From Prinia subflava (lineage: Eukaryota; Chordata; Aves; Passeriformes; Cisticolidae), in the NCBI RefSeq assembly GCF_021018805.1, contig NC_086247.1:143050878-143114877 (forward strand): a stretch of DNA of 64,000 nucleotides, in the 5' to 3' direction. Positions 22,525 through 34,002 of this stretch are shown in pieces. Every line of letters starts with the position of its first letter. Positions within the stretch are counted from its first letter, which is position 1. A program made the translations under genes and the position numbers. The notes under the pieces are model-generated. The model was not told the origin of the DNA. It made no database searches and worked only from the letters and a program-made list of their open reading frames with translations.

Positions 22525-25099
22525 AGTTGTATTTCTAAATAAAGGATATTTCTATGTCTTAGAAGACAAGGCTTAATCATATCTCTTTGAAATATTAGCT
22601 GCAAATGTTGACACTACAAAGAATAACATTATCACTATCTAAAGGTGTCCTAAGATAAAGACTTAGCACATCTCAGTGGCACTGCCTACTGATGTGGCTT
22701 TTGGTACTATATGCAGATATGATGAGACAGGGGTTTAATGATCAGTACATGCTTTTTTAATTTAGGAAAATGTTTTATGAGAGATTATATAAGTGACAAA
22801 TCCTCCATTTTTACCTTTATATCTATTTGAGACAGGCACAATCTATTTATTTTGATAACATAAATATAGTTCTATGAACATACCTTCTCAGTAAAAGCAG
22901 TGAGGCACAGACCACATCTGGCAAATTTGTGCATATAAATAGAAACATTTTGTAAATTTTATAGGTTGTATTTCTGTTCTGTTGTGTAGTCCAGGGATGT
23001 AACTTCTGGAAAAATACAACTCTTTTAACATAAGGCATCACATTCTGATATCTACAAGATCATGATTTTCTCCACTGAAAACATACTAGTTTTCTTCACA
23101 ATGCATCAAAATATTTCATCTGTGCAGAATGCATGAGTTGTTCAGAGTAACTTAAATAGACGAGGTACTAGATTTAGTCACAAAGTGCTATTTCCATATC
23201 TCATTTCTATTATTAAGCAAAATTGCAGCAGCATTTCAAAGTTCAGACATACCTAGGTAGGAAGATAAGAGAAAAAATAATAATGCAAAAGAAATGCATT
23301 TTCAAAGTGCAAAAGACACAAAGCATTGATCAAGAAAATAGTGACTGAATGAGAGTAGCTATAGCTGAAAGCTCTCTGCCAAAGTAGCTAACGGCCATTT
23401 ATACAGGAAAATGAAATTTCTGTATGCACACAGAGACGTCACACACAACTTTAAATGTGAAGAAATTCTTCAAACAGCACAATGTGACCACAAGCAAAAC
23501 ATTTCCATGTCTGGTCACTGTATTTTAAAAGTAAAATGATATAAATAAGGACTGAGAAGAGGACAAGCACAACAGAGATATTCAAAAACTCCTTTGGCAG
23601 CTCAAAATGTTTAGAGAAATTGCTACATAGGCTTTTAAGGGAGAGAAAACTGCACTAAGTCTAAGAAATAACTCTGCAGGAAATTAAAGTGTTTGAATGG
23701 AAATTGCAGTCATACCAGCAATGAAAGTAAAACCTACAGTATTAAACTGGTCCGGAGATTTCTGGCTTTTTATTTTGAAGCAGAGAGAACTTCTTCCATA
23801 CCTCCCTCCTACTCCAGCTCCTGCGCATACAGAACTCTTCTTAGCAAAGACAAATATCCAGAGGCTTAAAGAACCCCAAAACTTAACAGAGTCTTTGTCC
23901 ATATAATTTAAAGTTAGGTCAGACAACCAAAGTTAAGCTGTTACGATTTTCATGACTGGCACCTCCACAGAGAGCAGTGAACCACACTTGACAGCCCCGT
24001 GTCCTGAGCACGTGTCCGTACACATGCCCTAAACAAGACTGAAATTTGCAGCTCTGGTTTACAGCAAGATACTTTAAATGTGCTACAGGCATATGCCCAC
24101 AGAGAGACAAAATGTGGTGCCAAGATGCCTGAATGCTCAAGTTAATGACAGGCAGACAATGCCTGGATACAGCTCAAGTTCTGCAGTGTGAAGTGTTTGC
24201 TCATGCACTGAGACCAAATTACTTCTTACAGTGGTCTTCAATATCTGTTTTGTGCTTAAAAACTTAGTTGTTTGTGTTCTTTCTCTCACTTTAGTCCAAC
24301 ACCGTATGCATTTACTCTTTTTAGAGTAACACATCTGAACTAGGGTAAATGGATAAATTCACCTGAACTACTGTACATTAAATGGGTAAGTGATGCCTGT
24401 GTGAAACTACCATGGAAAATAAGGATTTACAAACTAGAAGTTCTTTCAGAGGTGGTGGTATGTTGATAACAGAGGACAATTTCCATCTCAAGTTCAAGGA
24501 ATGAAAAATTGATCCTCTGGATTAGCTGAAGGCCCAAAGGATCTAGATATACCAGGAGAGGGGTGAAATTGGAAAAAATTCAAAAAATGCCAAAGAAAAT
24601 ATCTATGCAACCACTGTTAATATTTATTTCTTAAAATCAAAATCATTGCAGCGTTTCCTTAATTTAGAAATACTATTGAAAAAGCATGTCTCCAGCCTTC
24701 ATTTTAAATCAAGACTCAAAATCTCATCTCATTGTAAAATTGTGTTGCGACAAAGAAGCATGTTTATGACTAGGCCAATCTCAAGTCTTTAAATTTTTTA
24801 GCATCAAAATCAAAATTTTATATGTTATTCAGAAAGTGTGGAACGACCCATCAAGGATTATGTGGAAAACTCCTGCACTGTGCCCCAGCTGCATTTCTTT
24901 GACAGAGGTAAAGGAAGGAAGGACATTAACCATCTCAGAATGTGTCCTACCTTCCCTACTATCTAGTTTTCTGAATTCATACAGACATCTCCAAAGGACC
25001 ATATATACCACCTGGAGACAGGCCTGCAAGGTCTGGGGGCTGAATTGCTCTTCTGAGTTATTTCTGACCTCTTACCAAGATTAGCTGGGAGCAGCCAGT

Positions 25100-25950
25100 G
25101 AGCTACCAGATGACTCCCTCGAAGGCAGGGAGGCCCTGAAGAAAGACATGAAGAAATTAGAGGGCTGGGCAATCACCAGCCGTATGAAATTCAGCAAGAC
25201 AGATTCTGCAACTGAGATGGGACTACCCTGGATGTATGGAGAGATTGGGGAATGAGGGGCTGGAAAGCAGCACCATGGAAAGGGAACTGGACCTCCTGGT
25301 TGATGACAAGCTGAACGTGAGCAGCAGTGCCCTGGCAGACAGGAGGGCCAGGCCTGCCCTGGAGGCATCAGGGACAGCATGGCCAGCCAGGCAAGGGAGG
25401 GGATTGTCCCCTCTGCTCTGGGCTGGGCAACCTCACCTCGAGTGCTGGGGGCAGCTTTGGGTGCCACAATGTAAAAAAAAATCTTTATACTGTGAGAGTG
25501 TGTCCCAAGGATGGCAACAAAGACATTGAAGGGCCTTGAGGAGAAGCTGTGTGAGGGTGGCTGAGGCCCCTGGGTGTGCTCAGCCCGGGGGAGGCTGAGG
25601 GGAGCCCTCAGTGCAGGGACAGCCTCCTGTGAGGGGAAGGGCAGGGCCGGGCTCTGAGCTCTGCTCTGTGGGGACAGCGGCAGGACCCAAGGGAACGGCC
25701 TGAAGGTGTGTCAGGGGAGGTTTAGGGTGGATGTTAGAAAAAGGTTCTTCCCCCTGAGGGTGGCTGGGAACAGGATCAGGCTGCCCAGGGCAGTGGTCAC
25801 AGCCCCAGCCTGGCAGAGCTCTGGAAATGTTTGGACAGTGCCCTCAGGCACAGGGTGTGACTCTTGGGGTGTCCTGTGCAGGGCCATCTCTGGACTTGAT
25901 GATCCTTGTGGGTCCCTTCCAACTCAGCATATTCTCTGATTCTGTGACTA
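25100..25950 (+). mobile_element. CR1 LINE, 5'-truncated, sense, with complete 3' end
   Basis: The copy starts just after the FADD motif of the reverse transcriptase (PDDSLEGREALKKD in translation). It passes through KKLEGWAITSRMKF, and SSTMERELDLLVDDKL can be read at 25268-25315. It continues into the GC-rich 3' untranslated region and ends with ATGATCCTTGTGGGTCCCTT, CCAACTCAGC and TTCTCTGATTCTGTGA at about 25948. Compared with the CR1 at 40825 it lacks about 10 bases in the KGKC region, which shifts the frame, so no protein is made. The terminal 60 bases match the tail of the SINE at 36.9 kb. The segment is GC- and CpG-richer than its surroundings. Confidence 0.95.
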
Positions 25951-28900
25951 ATTAAGTCAGGCCACCATATCTACAGTACACACTTTCTACAAATAATGCA
26001 GAAAATAAAGGCAGGTGGAGATTCCAGTGCTAAATCATAACGTGTTAATGAAGGTGTAGGAAAAGATGCAAAGCCTTCATTTTTCCTGTTACTAAAAAGA
26101 AATTTAAAACCTACATTAGGTTTAGTGTTAAAAATAATGAAGTTATAGCAGGCGAGTACTTTGGCTACCAGCAAATACCAAGTAAATGCTAAACAGAGCT
26201 CCATGTGTGGGTCCTAGAGGGAGTGGGAAAGAGGCAGGATTATCCTAAACCTTCATATTTTGCTGGAATCTGTCTACTCATTCTTACCTTGCAGATCAGA
26301 AACCCAAGCAAATGAAGAGCAACTATTTTAATTTATCTTCCAATTTAGGGTTATTTAGGGTCTTAATGCAAGACATCCCTGAACAGTTTGGTAAATTGAC
26401 TTAGGAATGAGGACACATTTTTAACAGGTTTACTCAGCATTTAGTTGTGTAGATCAAGAGAAGAAAAATATAAGTGGAAGAAATATGAAGAACATATTGT
26501 TTCTTTCAGATAAGAAATGTTTTACGAATTCCTATGAAGTGTAGGAAAATGCATAATGAAAAATTATGCCATCAATAATATAAAATGGAAGGAGAGAAAT
26601 GGAACAAGTTAGGCCTGCAGCACTTTATTTATGTAAAATAGCTCTTCTATAACCTTGTCCTGATAAACAAAGAAAAAATATTTAAAACTTTTTTTTATAA
26701 ATCTTTATGGTGTCTCTCTACTGTTGAAATAAGATAGACAGTAATTAGTAAAAGATAATGAGTGCAGCACCACATCTTTAAAAGCAGCATGTATGAAATA
26801 TTTACTTTGACAGTGTTTAAGTCAAGAGTGTAAAAGGAAAAAACCCTACAACTTATTGCTCACTCCTTTATAATACTTCCTATCAGCAGAAGCACAGTGG
26901 GAGATACTTACCTTTACTTATCTTTGGCACTAATGCTGTTTGCACAGGTGACATAACAATTTTTATGCTCAAAGGCACACTTAGTGATACAAATAATTGT
27001 CTTAGTACTGTGTATGGAACCTGCCTGTAAAAATTGTACTCAGTAAATGTGCATGAAAAAGAGAAAGGGGTAAAGTATGATGTGGTCAACCTCTGCACCA
27101 GAGTGCAGATATTCTGTCATAGTTATTAGGGAATTCAGTCTTAGCATTGTCCTGCCAGAGTACACCACATTCATCTGTGAGATGGGAGGCAGTTCCCTGG
27201 GTGTCAAAGCTGTTGTCCTCAGAATGGGAACATTTGAAAGGAAGGACAAAATCTGATTCAATGTCATCAGCTCAGAAAGGATGAACAGAGCTCTGCCAGC
27301 TTATAATATCAGAGGATCAAATTAGAGGGAAGCCCAATTATCTGCTGTGGCTCTGTTTGTGCAATGGCAAGCTACAATAAAAGCAAAATGAAGAAACGTA
27401 GGCAGAAGTATTCAGAAGAGACAAAAGCTTTCACAAGGTGAAAAAAAAAAAAGTGCTGGCCTTCATCACATTTTAGGACTGTTTTAAGAGGACATTATGC
27501 TAAAGGACACACTGGAGTTATTAATAATATAATAAAACTAACGGTAGAGGTAGGATCTGGGAGCAAAGACTGGACCTTTCTTGAAGTTAAGAGTCAAGAA
27601 GATGTCAATAGTTCAGAATTCGATAGTTACTTAATATTGCATTTTGAACATCACTTTCTGTCTACAGGACAAGAGAACGAGGCAGTCTGTACTCTGGATA
27701 GGCCTCCAGAGATCAGTGAAAATGACTGGAAGGTGTAGGTTTGTAAAATTTGGCTTGCATCTTTTGCCTCCTGTATAAGATGGGAGTGATCCCTGATCTG
27801 GAAGTGATCTTAGGGAGCTGTTTTGTGCACTGCAGCGTTGCTGTGCTCAGGTCAGGGGCTATGACTAACACTGCTATTGAACTCTCTGCACTGGAGCCCC
27901 TCATGGGGGGCAAAAGGCATTTTTAATTTGAGTGCAGCAGCCATTTCAGAAATGTAACCTCTTTATAAATAAATAAACCACATTTAAGGTATTGTCTTAA
28001 AAAATAGGTGACTGGAAAGGTGTCTCAGTATTAGCTGGACTTCTATGAGTTTAGATAAAGGAAGAAAACATTGCTTGGAACTGCGAGGATGCTGTTAAAA
28101 ACAGTGAGTCTGGGTGCAAACTCCAGATAAGTGCCCAAGGACAAAAAAACTGCATCACAGTTCCAAAGCTAGTGTTTAATTTGAAATTATATATTTGGCT
28201 GGAAAAGAGCTTTTTGTCTGACACAGAGCATGGAGCTTTTGTTTATGATGTTTATTAGGGCTTACCAGGAAAGGTGGCTAATGTAGGGTGATAAGAGCAT
28301 TACTAATTTTCTTTGACAAATGGCTCTCAGATATTTTCCATTGTACATTGGTACATTAGACTGTAATTTCTTTCATGAATTTCCTTTCCTTACAGCTATG
28401 CAATACTGATTCCATGGCAATTCTAATGCTCAGACACAATGAAGTAGTATAAAGAGTGCTAAGAAAACAAGATTATAATAAATAAACATAAGGCTAAATA
28501 TTTTTGCAGTTGTGCTTCTTCAAACAAGCCATAGCTATATGAAGCCTGGAGTAATTCAAAAATGCATACCTAATACTGATACGTTAAAAGAAATTATTGT
28601 CTTATCTTACCAGTCTCATTTTGTTTCCCTTCATTCTAAGATCTACCAGTATTAAAAATACTTCTTTCAGCTAAGTTAAAGCTGAAGCACCTGCTTTTCT
28701 GCATAAGAGGCAAGACCAGTGTAGGCTTCTCTGCTTTTACTCTTGGTAGCAATTTCCTGACTAGAATGAATGATGGACGAGTAAGTACTGAGATGAGATA
28801 CTTTTGTTAGAGAGATTATCCCCTGTCATTCTCAGAAAGAACATTTGAAACTGTTTAGTTGAAAATAGCTATAATAAAATATTAATTTCATGAGCATTTC

Positions 28901-30599
28901 TAGCTGTAATAACTAGTTAGAAAAACTCTAAAATATGAAAAATTCTCTGGTTTTAATCAACTAAGCCAAAAATATTTGAACCAAGCACAACCAAACCATG
29001 GAAGCTGTATAGGCAAAATAGATGAAAATTGAAAGCCTTAGGAATGTGGGGTAACTGTTCTTTTTCAATTTTCACCAGAGAATATTATACAATTTTTTTT
29101 TTTAACTTGGACAAACAGAGAGTATCTGAACTTGGTCTGAGAGGCTGTGGCATCTTTCACAGTGATCCCTTTTACCCAGACAGCCTCTTGACAATTTTTT
29201 AAAACCTTGAGGAGATCACATAACTGGATATGAAGCTCTGTGTCTGTACCATGTTCTCCCTGAAGACCAACAGCTTTCCCATGAAAGTGCTATTTCCAGC
29301 TGCCAATTTCATTACTTTGGAAAGAGAGGCTGAGAGTGAGGAGTAATATTGTGTACCCCCTGAACATCCAGCTCTAATCCCCAGAGCTTGGTTTGGTTTA
29401 ATGGTACAAGCCTATTGAGGTGAAGGTCTTCATTGTTGTATTCAGTGCTGCAGGATATTTTTAAGAAAATCAAGTTCATTCAGCTCCTTACGACCATAAA
29501 TTATTTAAGCCATGTGTAATAGTAACTTAGTCCTGCAGCAAGAAGCAATTCATGTGGATGGCACATTGAGCGCTTGTGAGAGAGGTATTACTTGTGTTGT
29601 AAGGCTGGGCAATGAAAATGCCCAACTTTGTTCTTTGATATGAAGGAAAAGGCCTTTTCTGCAGCTCCAGAGAGCTGAGGCACTGAAATGGTCTCACGGT
29701 CTGGCAAACCTGTGTGCTTTTGAAGGCAAAGACACCTCATCTTTCACTTACCAGCCCTGCCACTGTTTGCAGGCAAGAGTTTTCTGCTGCTGGCATGGCA
29801 GAAAAACTTTCTTGGGTTTGTGCTTCCTGGAAGTAATGACAAGTACAGGTCCCAATCCTTTTTGTTCCACAAAAAGCATAGTAAAGGAAGTGAGCTTCCA
29901 AGGATTCAGCAGAATGGAAGAGAGCCTTTGCCTTGGAGAATGTGCTGAGATGGAGTAATTCTTGGTAATTAAAGCCACACAATCTGCCTTCAAGAGACAG
30001 AAATGGGAATCATCTTCTGTGGACTCTATTCATTTCTGCCTAAGAGCTTGTTATTTCTCACTGTCTGTGAGTCTGGGGATTTATTCCCATCAACTGAGGC
30101 CTTTTTTTACAATTTGAGTTGATTCATCACTTAAGGATTCGGTACCTTTTAGCAATCAATACAGGAGCACATACACTCTTGAGCACTTAACCCCTGCATG
30201 GTTTTCATGTCCCTCATGACTTCTTTGATTTTTTGGCACTTCTCTTCAATATCTTTTCCTTTTGACTGCAAGAGAGATGATTGCTTGCAGTGGAACAGAA
30301 AGTTTTTCAGTGTTTGTCTTTTCTGCTGTTCTAATAGAAGTATAAAGCTTATCTTCACTTGTGACACTTTATAACTCTGATATTCTATCTTTTGTTACTT
30401 GTAATTCAGGAATGCTACTGGGAATACCAAAATACTGAGTGCAGAGCACTGAGCAGTCATCCAAGAACCACAATGTTCATGAAATTCTAAAGTTGGCAAT
30501 ATTTTAAACGAGCAAATTCTGGAAAGCTTCAATCATTTACATCACCCTGTCAAGTCACTATATATGTCCCTATATAAATAATCATAATGCATGGATGAA
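25951..30599. other. Unique DNA, no gene seen
   Basis: AT-rich sequence without a recognised transposon or exon. A weak MIR-like stretch near 27745-27835 was considered and not accepted. Overlapping short frames at 29737-29993 on both strands have no domain. Confidence 0.65.
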
Positions 30600-31010
30600 G
30601 GAGGGTGGGGTGGCTTGACTGTGGCTGGACACCAAGCACCCCCCATGGACCTCCGTGGGCTGCAGGGGCACAGCTGCCTCACCTTTACTGTGGGCTGCAA
30701 GGGAATCTCATCTCTGGCACCTGGAGCACCTCCTGCCCCTTCTTCTGCACTGACCTCCGATTCTTTAGTATATTGTCACTCTTCTCACTACAGCTGCATC
30801 TGCACAGGGATATTTTTCCACCTGCTTAAATATGTTATCCCAGAGATGCTGCCACTGTCATTGATGGGCTCTGCCTTTGCCAGCAACTGGTCCACTTGGG
30901 AGCTGGCTGGAATTGGCTCTGTTGGACATGGCAGGAGCTTCTGGCAACTTCTCAATGAAGACACCTTGTTAGCCGCCTGCTACTGAACCCTGGACACATA
31001 ACCCAATTCC
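30600..31010 (-). mobile_element. Avian LTR-type repeat (likely ERVL-like), internally deleted
   Basis: I recognise this as a dispersed repeat common in bird genomes. On the minus strand it begins near 31008 with GGGTTATGTGTCCAGGGTT and continues through AGAGCCAATTCCAGCCAGCT. A TATA-like GATAACATATTTAAGCAGG lies at about 30840-30822, followed by GGCAGGAGGTGCTCCAGGTG. It ends near 30603 with the complement of GGTGGCTTGACTGTGGCTGG. In my memory of the family that terminal motif follows several hundred more bases of internal sequence, so this copy appears internally deleted. Its family name and its LTR nature come from memory, not from a search. The 131- and 74-codon plus-strand frames here are antisense to the repeat and are not genes. 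Confidence 0.6.
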
Positions 31011-31127
31011 CACCTTTTTAACCTAATTTTTCCTTAGCATTAAATACAGCATCAACAAATCAATCAGAGCCTGAGCTGCAGCCACAGGGGTATTAATAAC
31101 AGAGATGGAACTGTCATCATCCCAGTC

Positions 31128-31655
31128 AGGCAACACCTGGAGTGATGTGTGCAGTTCTGGTCCCCAGACATCAAGAAAGACATGGACAGACTGTCAAGAG
31201 AACAAAGGAGGGTCACAGTTATTATCAGAGGTTTGGAGAATCTGTTCTACAATGCAAGACTGAAGGAGACAGATTTTTTTTTTCCCTGCAGAAGAGAAGG
31301 CTTATGGGCACCTCATCAAATGGTTCCAGTACCTAAAGGTTGGCTGCAAAAAGGATGGAGGTTCTCTCTCCACAAGTACACACATGGAGAAGACAAGTTA
31401 CACCAGGAGAGATTTCAACCCAAAATAAGAAAGATTTTTTTTCCTTTTTTTTTTTTCAGTGAGAACAGTCATTCCCTGGAACCTCTCCAAGGATATGGGA
31501 GAGTCCTCATAACCAGAGGTTTTCAGTGTGCAATTGGAGAGGGTATCAGATAATCTCACAGTCTTTGTTCCCTGCAAACCACGAGGTGTCCCTTCCAACC
31601 TGGCTGATTGTATGATATGGCATTCCTATGCCCATGATTCCATGATTTTACTATG
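31128..31655 (+). mobile_element. CR1 LINE 3' fragment, diverged, sense
   Basis: The copy starts in the HLEYCVQFW region of ORF2 (CACCTGGAGTGATGTGTGCA). A readable C-terminal stretch, FWSPDIKKDMDRLSREQRR then IIRGLENLFYNARLKE, lies at about 31152-31270. It then moves through a decayed 3' region interrupted by T homopolymers (31273-31282 and 31436-31458). It ends with GGTGTCCCTTCCAACCTGGC and ATTCCATGATT at about 31648. It is older than the copies at 25 and 41 kb, judging by greater divergence and frame damage. The 134-codon frame is a remnant of the reverse transcriptase, not a functional protein. Confidence 0.88.
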
Positions 31656-31819
31656 CACAGTGAGAAAGTACTTCTTTTTGTTTAAGATTACTACCTGCTC
31701 AGTTCACTTGAACCTCCTTTAGATCTTTCCTGAAGCGATGAATAAATGTTTCCTGTTCATGTAACTTATGAATAATTCATGACTTTATTGATCTCTGTCT
31801 TAACCATCCTTTTCCTATA

Positions 31820-32290
31820 CAGAGAGCTCTAATCAGCATAAGCCATTCCTTACCTTTGATATCATCAGTTGCCTTTCCATTTACTCTTCATGGTTTCCTA
31901 TATGTTTTTAGTGATAAGGGACACCAGAACTGTACTCAGATACTCATAGAGTGGGCAAGGCATTGAGCTGTATGTGACATAATAATGTTTTGCGCTATGT
32001 GTGGTGGTCATGTTTGTTTGGTGTCTCTTAACAATTCCTAACATTTGTTTTGCTCTTTTCACTGCCTGTTCAGTATGGAGCTGTTATTTTCATAAAACTG
32101 TCAACCACTTCCCTGACATTTTTTTCCCACATTGCAATCTGCAATATAGAAACTGTGTTTATTTATAATACTGGGGTTTTTTTCTCCACTTGTACTACTT
32201 TGAATTAATGAACACAGGATTTCATCTGCCATTTTGTTACATTTTATGCATTTACTCAGTAACATAGGGAGTCCAATTCCTTTCAACCGA
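31820..32290 (-). mobile_element. Ancient CR1/L3-like LINE fragment (antisense)
   Basis: Read on the plus strand, the segment follows the antisense order of the old CR1 types seen across turtles, crocodilians and birds. The order is ACCAGAACTGTACTCAG, AACAATTCCTAACATTTG, TTTTGCTCTTTTCACTGCC, AAAACTGTCAACCACTTCCC and ATTTCATCTGCCATTTTGTT. It is clearly related to, but far more diverged and more AT-rich than, the other CR1 copies here. No intact reading frame survives. The 84-codon minus frame at 32101-32355 is a broken remnant. The limits are approximate because similarity fades at both ends. Confidence 0.75.
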
Positions 32291-33948
32291 TCTGTTTTCA
32301 TGAAACACACATTTTGATAACATAAAAAAAACCTGTTTGTGCCCTCTACACCCACTACGTCCTCTGCTTGGGGGATAAGAGCAAGTTGAGAAGACTGTAG
32401 GAAAAAAATCTTGAGAGAAAAATATGTATATCTACATATAGGTTTTTACAAAGTTTCTCTTCATAGAAAATCTATTTGCAGCTTCCAAGTTGGTATAAAG
32501 ATAACCTGTCAGCCTCCCTTGTGACTGGGAAGATGGCACTACTGAAAAGTACAGATTTCTTCCATTAGGAAAAATCCTATGTAATATTTGAAAGGTATTT
32601 TTGATAGAATTTGATATATAACCCAAGTATGAGAAACTATATATATAATTTTAAGACTTTGGATCACCCAATTTTACAACACACATTATGTCATTGCCTG
32701 CCCAGCCTCCAAAACTCTAGATTTAATAGGCAAATTGCATATCTGTGGTGAGGTTACTCTAATTTCTTACCACCATTAGGAATATCACAGAGAAAGTGCT
32801 AAATTTTGCATTTTGAGAAAAATTCCTCATCTGTCTTGAAATATATAATTTGCACTAAGAATTATGTTTTCTGAATTAATGCACCATGGAAATGGATTAA
32901 CCTAACCCATTCAAGGCATTCTTAGAGTTTCCTAAGATGGTAGAATTCCTCTCACATAATTTTAGATAATTGCATTAAAGATGCAGACTTAACACCATCA
33001 AAGGTTATTGTCATGAATCAGATGAACTTTTAAGTTATGAATCATCTGACCTACTTTAGCAGAGGTTGAATCACCCTTACCTTCCTTTAACTATATTGAC
33101 CAGATCTTCAGCGACCATAAGGGCATTTAGGTGATCAGCTCTGTTGGAGCACATCCCAGAGTAAAATGAAGCCAATACTCTGCATTCTAGGTATTCTAGG
33201 CTGGAAAGTATACTAAAATGTATTCAAAAACACCATATTTTTCAGTCAAAATAAGCAAGAGACCTAAGAAAGAAAGAAGGTAATGGACACTGAAGCAAGA
33301 GGAAAAGTTGTCAAAGAATCAAACACTCTAAGGATGCCACTCCATTTTGCATTCAGGCAGAAATCTGAAATGCTGGCAGTCCTGGGCTGGAGTTAAAGAT
33401 GTTTTCATTTCTTGATAGCACTAATGTGCTTGTCTTCCCTCTCAGTAGGAAATACATTAGTGAAAAAATGTCAGATGTGGTCTCGCTGGAGAATTAGTAA
33501 AATTAATTTATACAAAGATCAAATAATGGTGAGGGAGTAACAAAGACAAAACCACTATTGAAATAAAATTTCCTTTGGTAGGCTGGGTAAATTACAGGAG
33601 TAATTTACCCCTTTATTTCTGCTGAGTAGATTCTGCAACTTTGATTTGTGTTACATTTTTGCCTCTGGATTTTCTGTTTAACTGATTTTGGTTTTAGCCT
33701 GGCTTCTGGAAGTATAAGGACTATTTGATTGTGTTGACAGTTTGCCTGCTCTTTCTTCCCAAATTTTTTTACACAAATATGATTGAATGTAAAGTGTCAG
33801 TCAAATCTCAGTGAAGTTAAGTTCCTAAAATCTCTCTGAAATCAGACAGAGAAAAGAGAGACCTTCAAGGCCTGAAAGACTGCACTAAGATTGCAATTCT
33901 TATTAAATATGAGAAAATTTATACAGAAAAGTAAGTACAAAAAAGTGT

Positions 33949-34002
33949 CATAAGACTTCTTAGTCTTATGTGTGTAACCACTTCTTAGTCTAGTGTGTAA
34001 CC
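33949..34002 (+). repeat. Hairpin overlapping a 25/23-base tandem duplication
   Basis: CATAAGACT (33949-33957), the loop TCTT, and AGTCTTATG (33962-33970) form a perfect 9-bp hairpin. Overlapping it, a 25-base unit (33955-33979) starting ACTTCTTAGTCT and ending GTGTAACC is repeated at 33980-34002 with a 2-base deletion. The arrangement is typical of replication slippage at a hairpin. Confidence 0.85.

Larger units (their letters stand above)
19341..25099. other. Unique DNA with homopolymers, no gene seen
   Basis: No transposon or exon was recognised in nearly 6 kb. Long A homopolymers occur at 19969-19986 and 22502-22524. Reading frames of 60-90 codons overlap on both strands (for example the pair at 23684-23926) and show no domain. 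Confidence 0.65.

Noticed and set aside
25081..25539. Overlapping frames of 128, 97 and 70 codons on both strands
   Set aside because: They are shadows of the GC-rich CR1 element. Only fragments of one plus-strand frame correspond to the reverse transcriptase, and that is broken.
27745..27835. MIR-like SINE (GCCTCCTGTATAAGATGGGA)
   Set aside because: Only a weak resemblance to the MIR CTGTAAAATGGG region. No tRNA head or core was recognised, so it is not reported as a feature.
30591..30986. 131-codon plus-strand frame
   Set aside because: It is antisense to an LTR-type repeat, and its openness reflects GC content.
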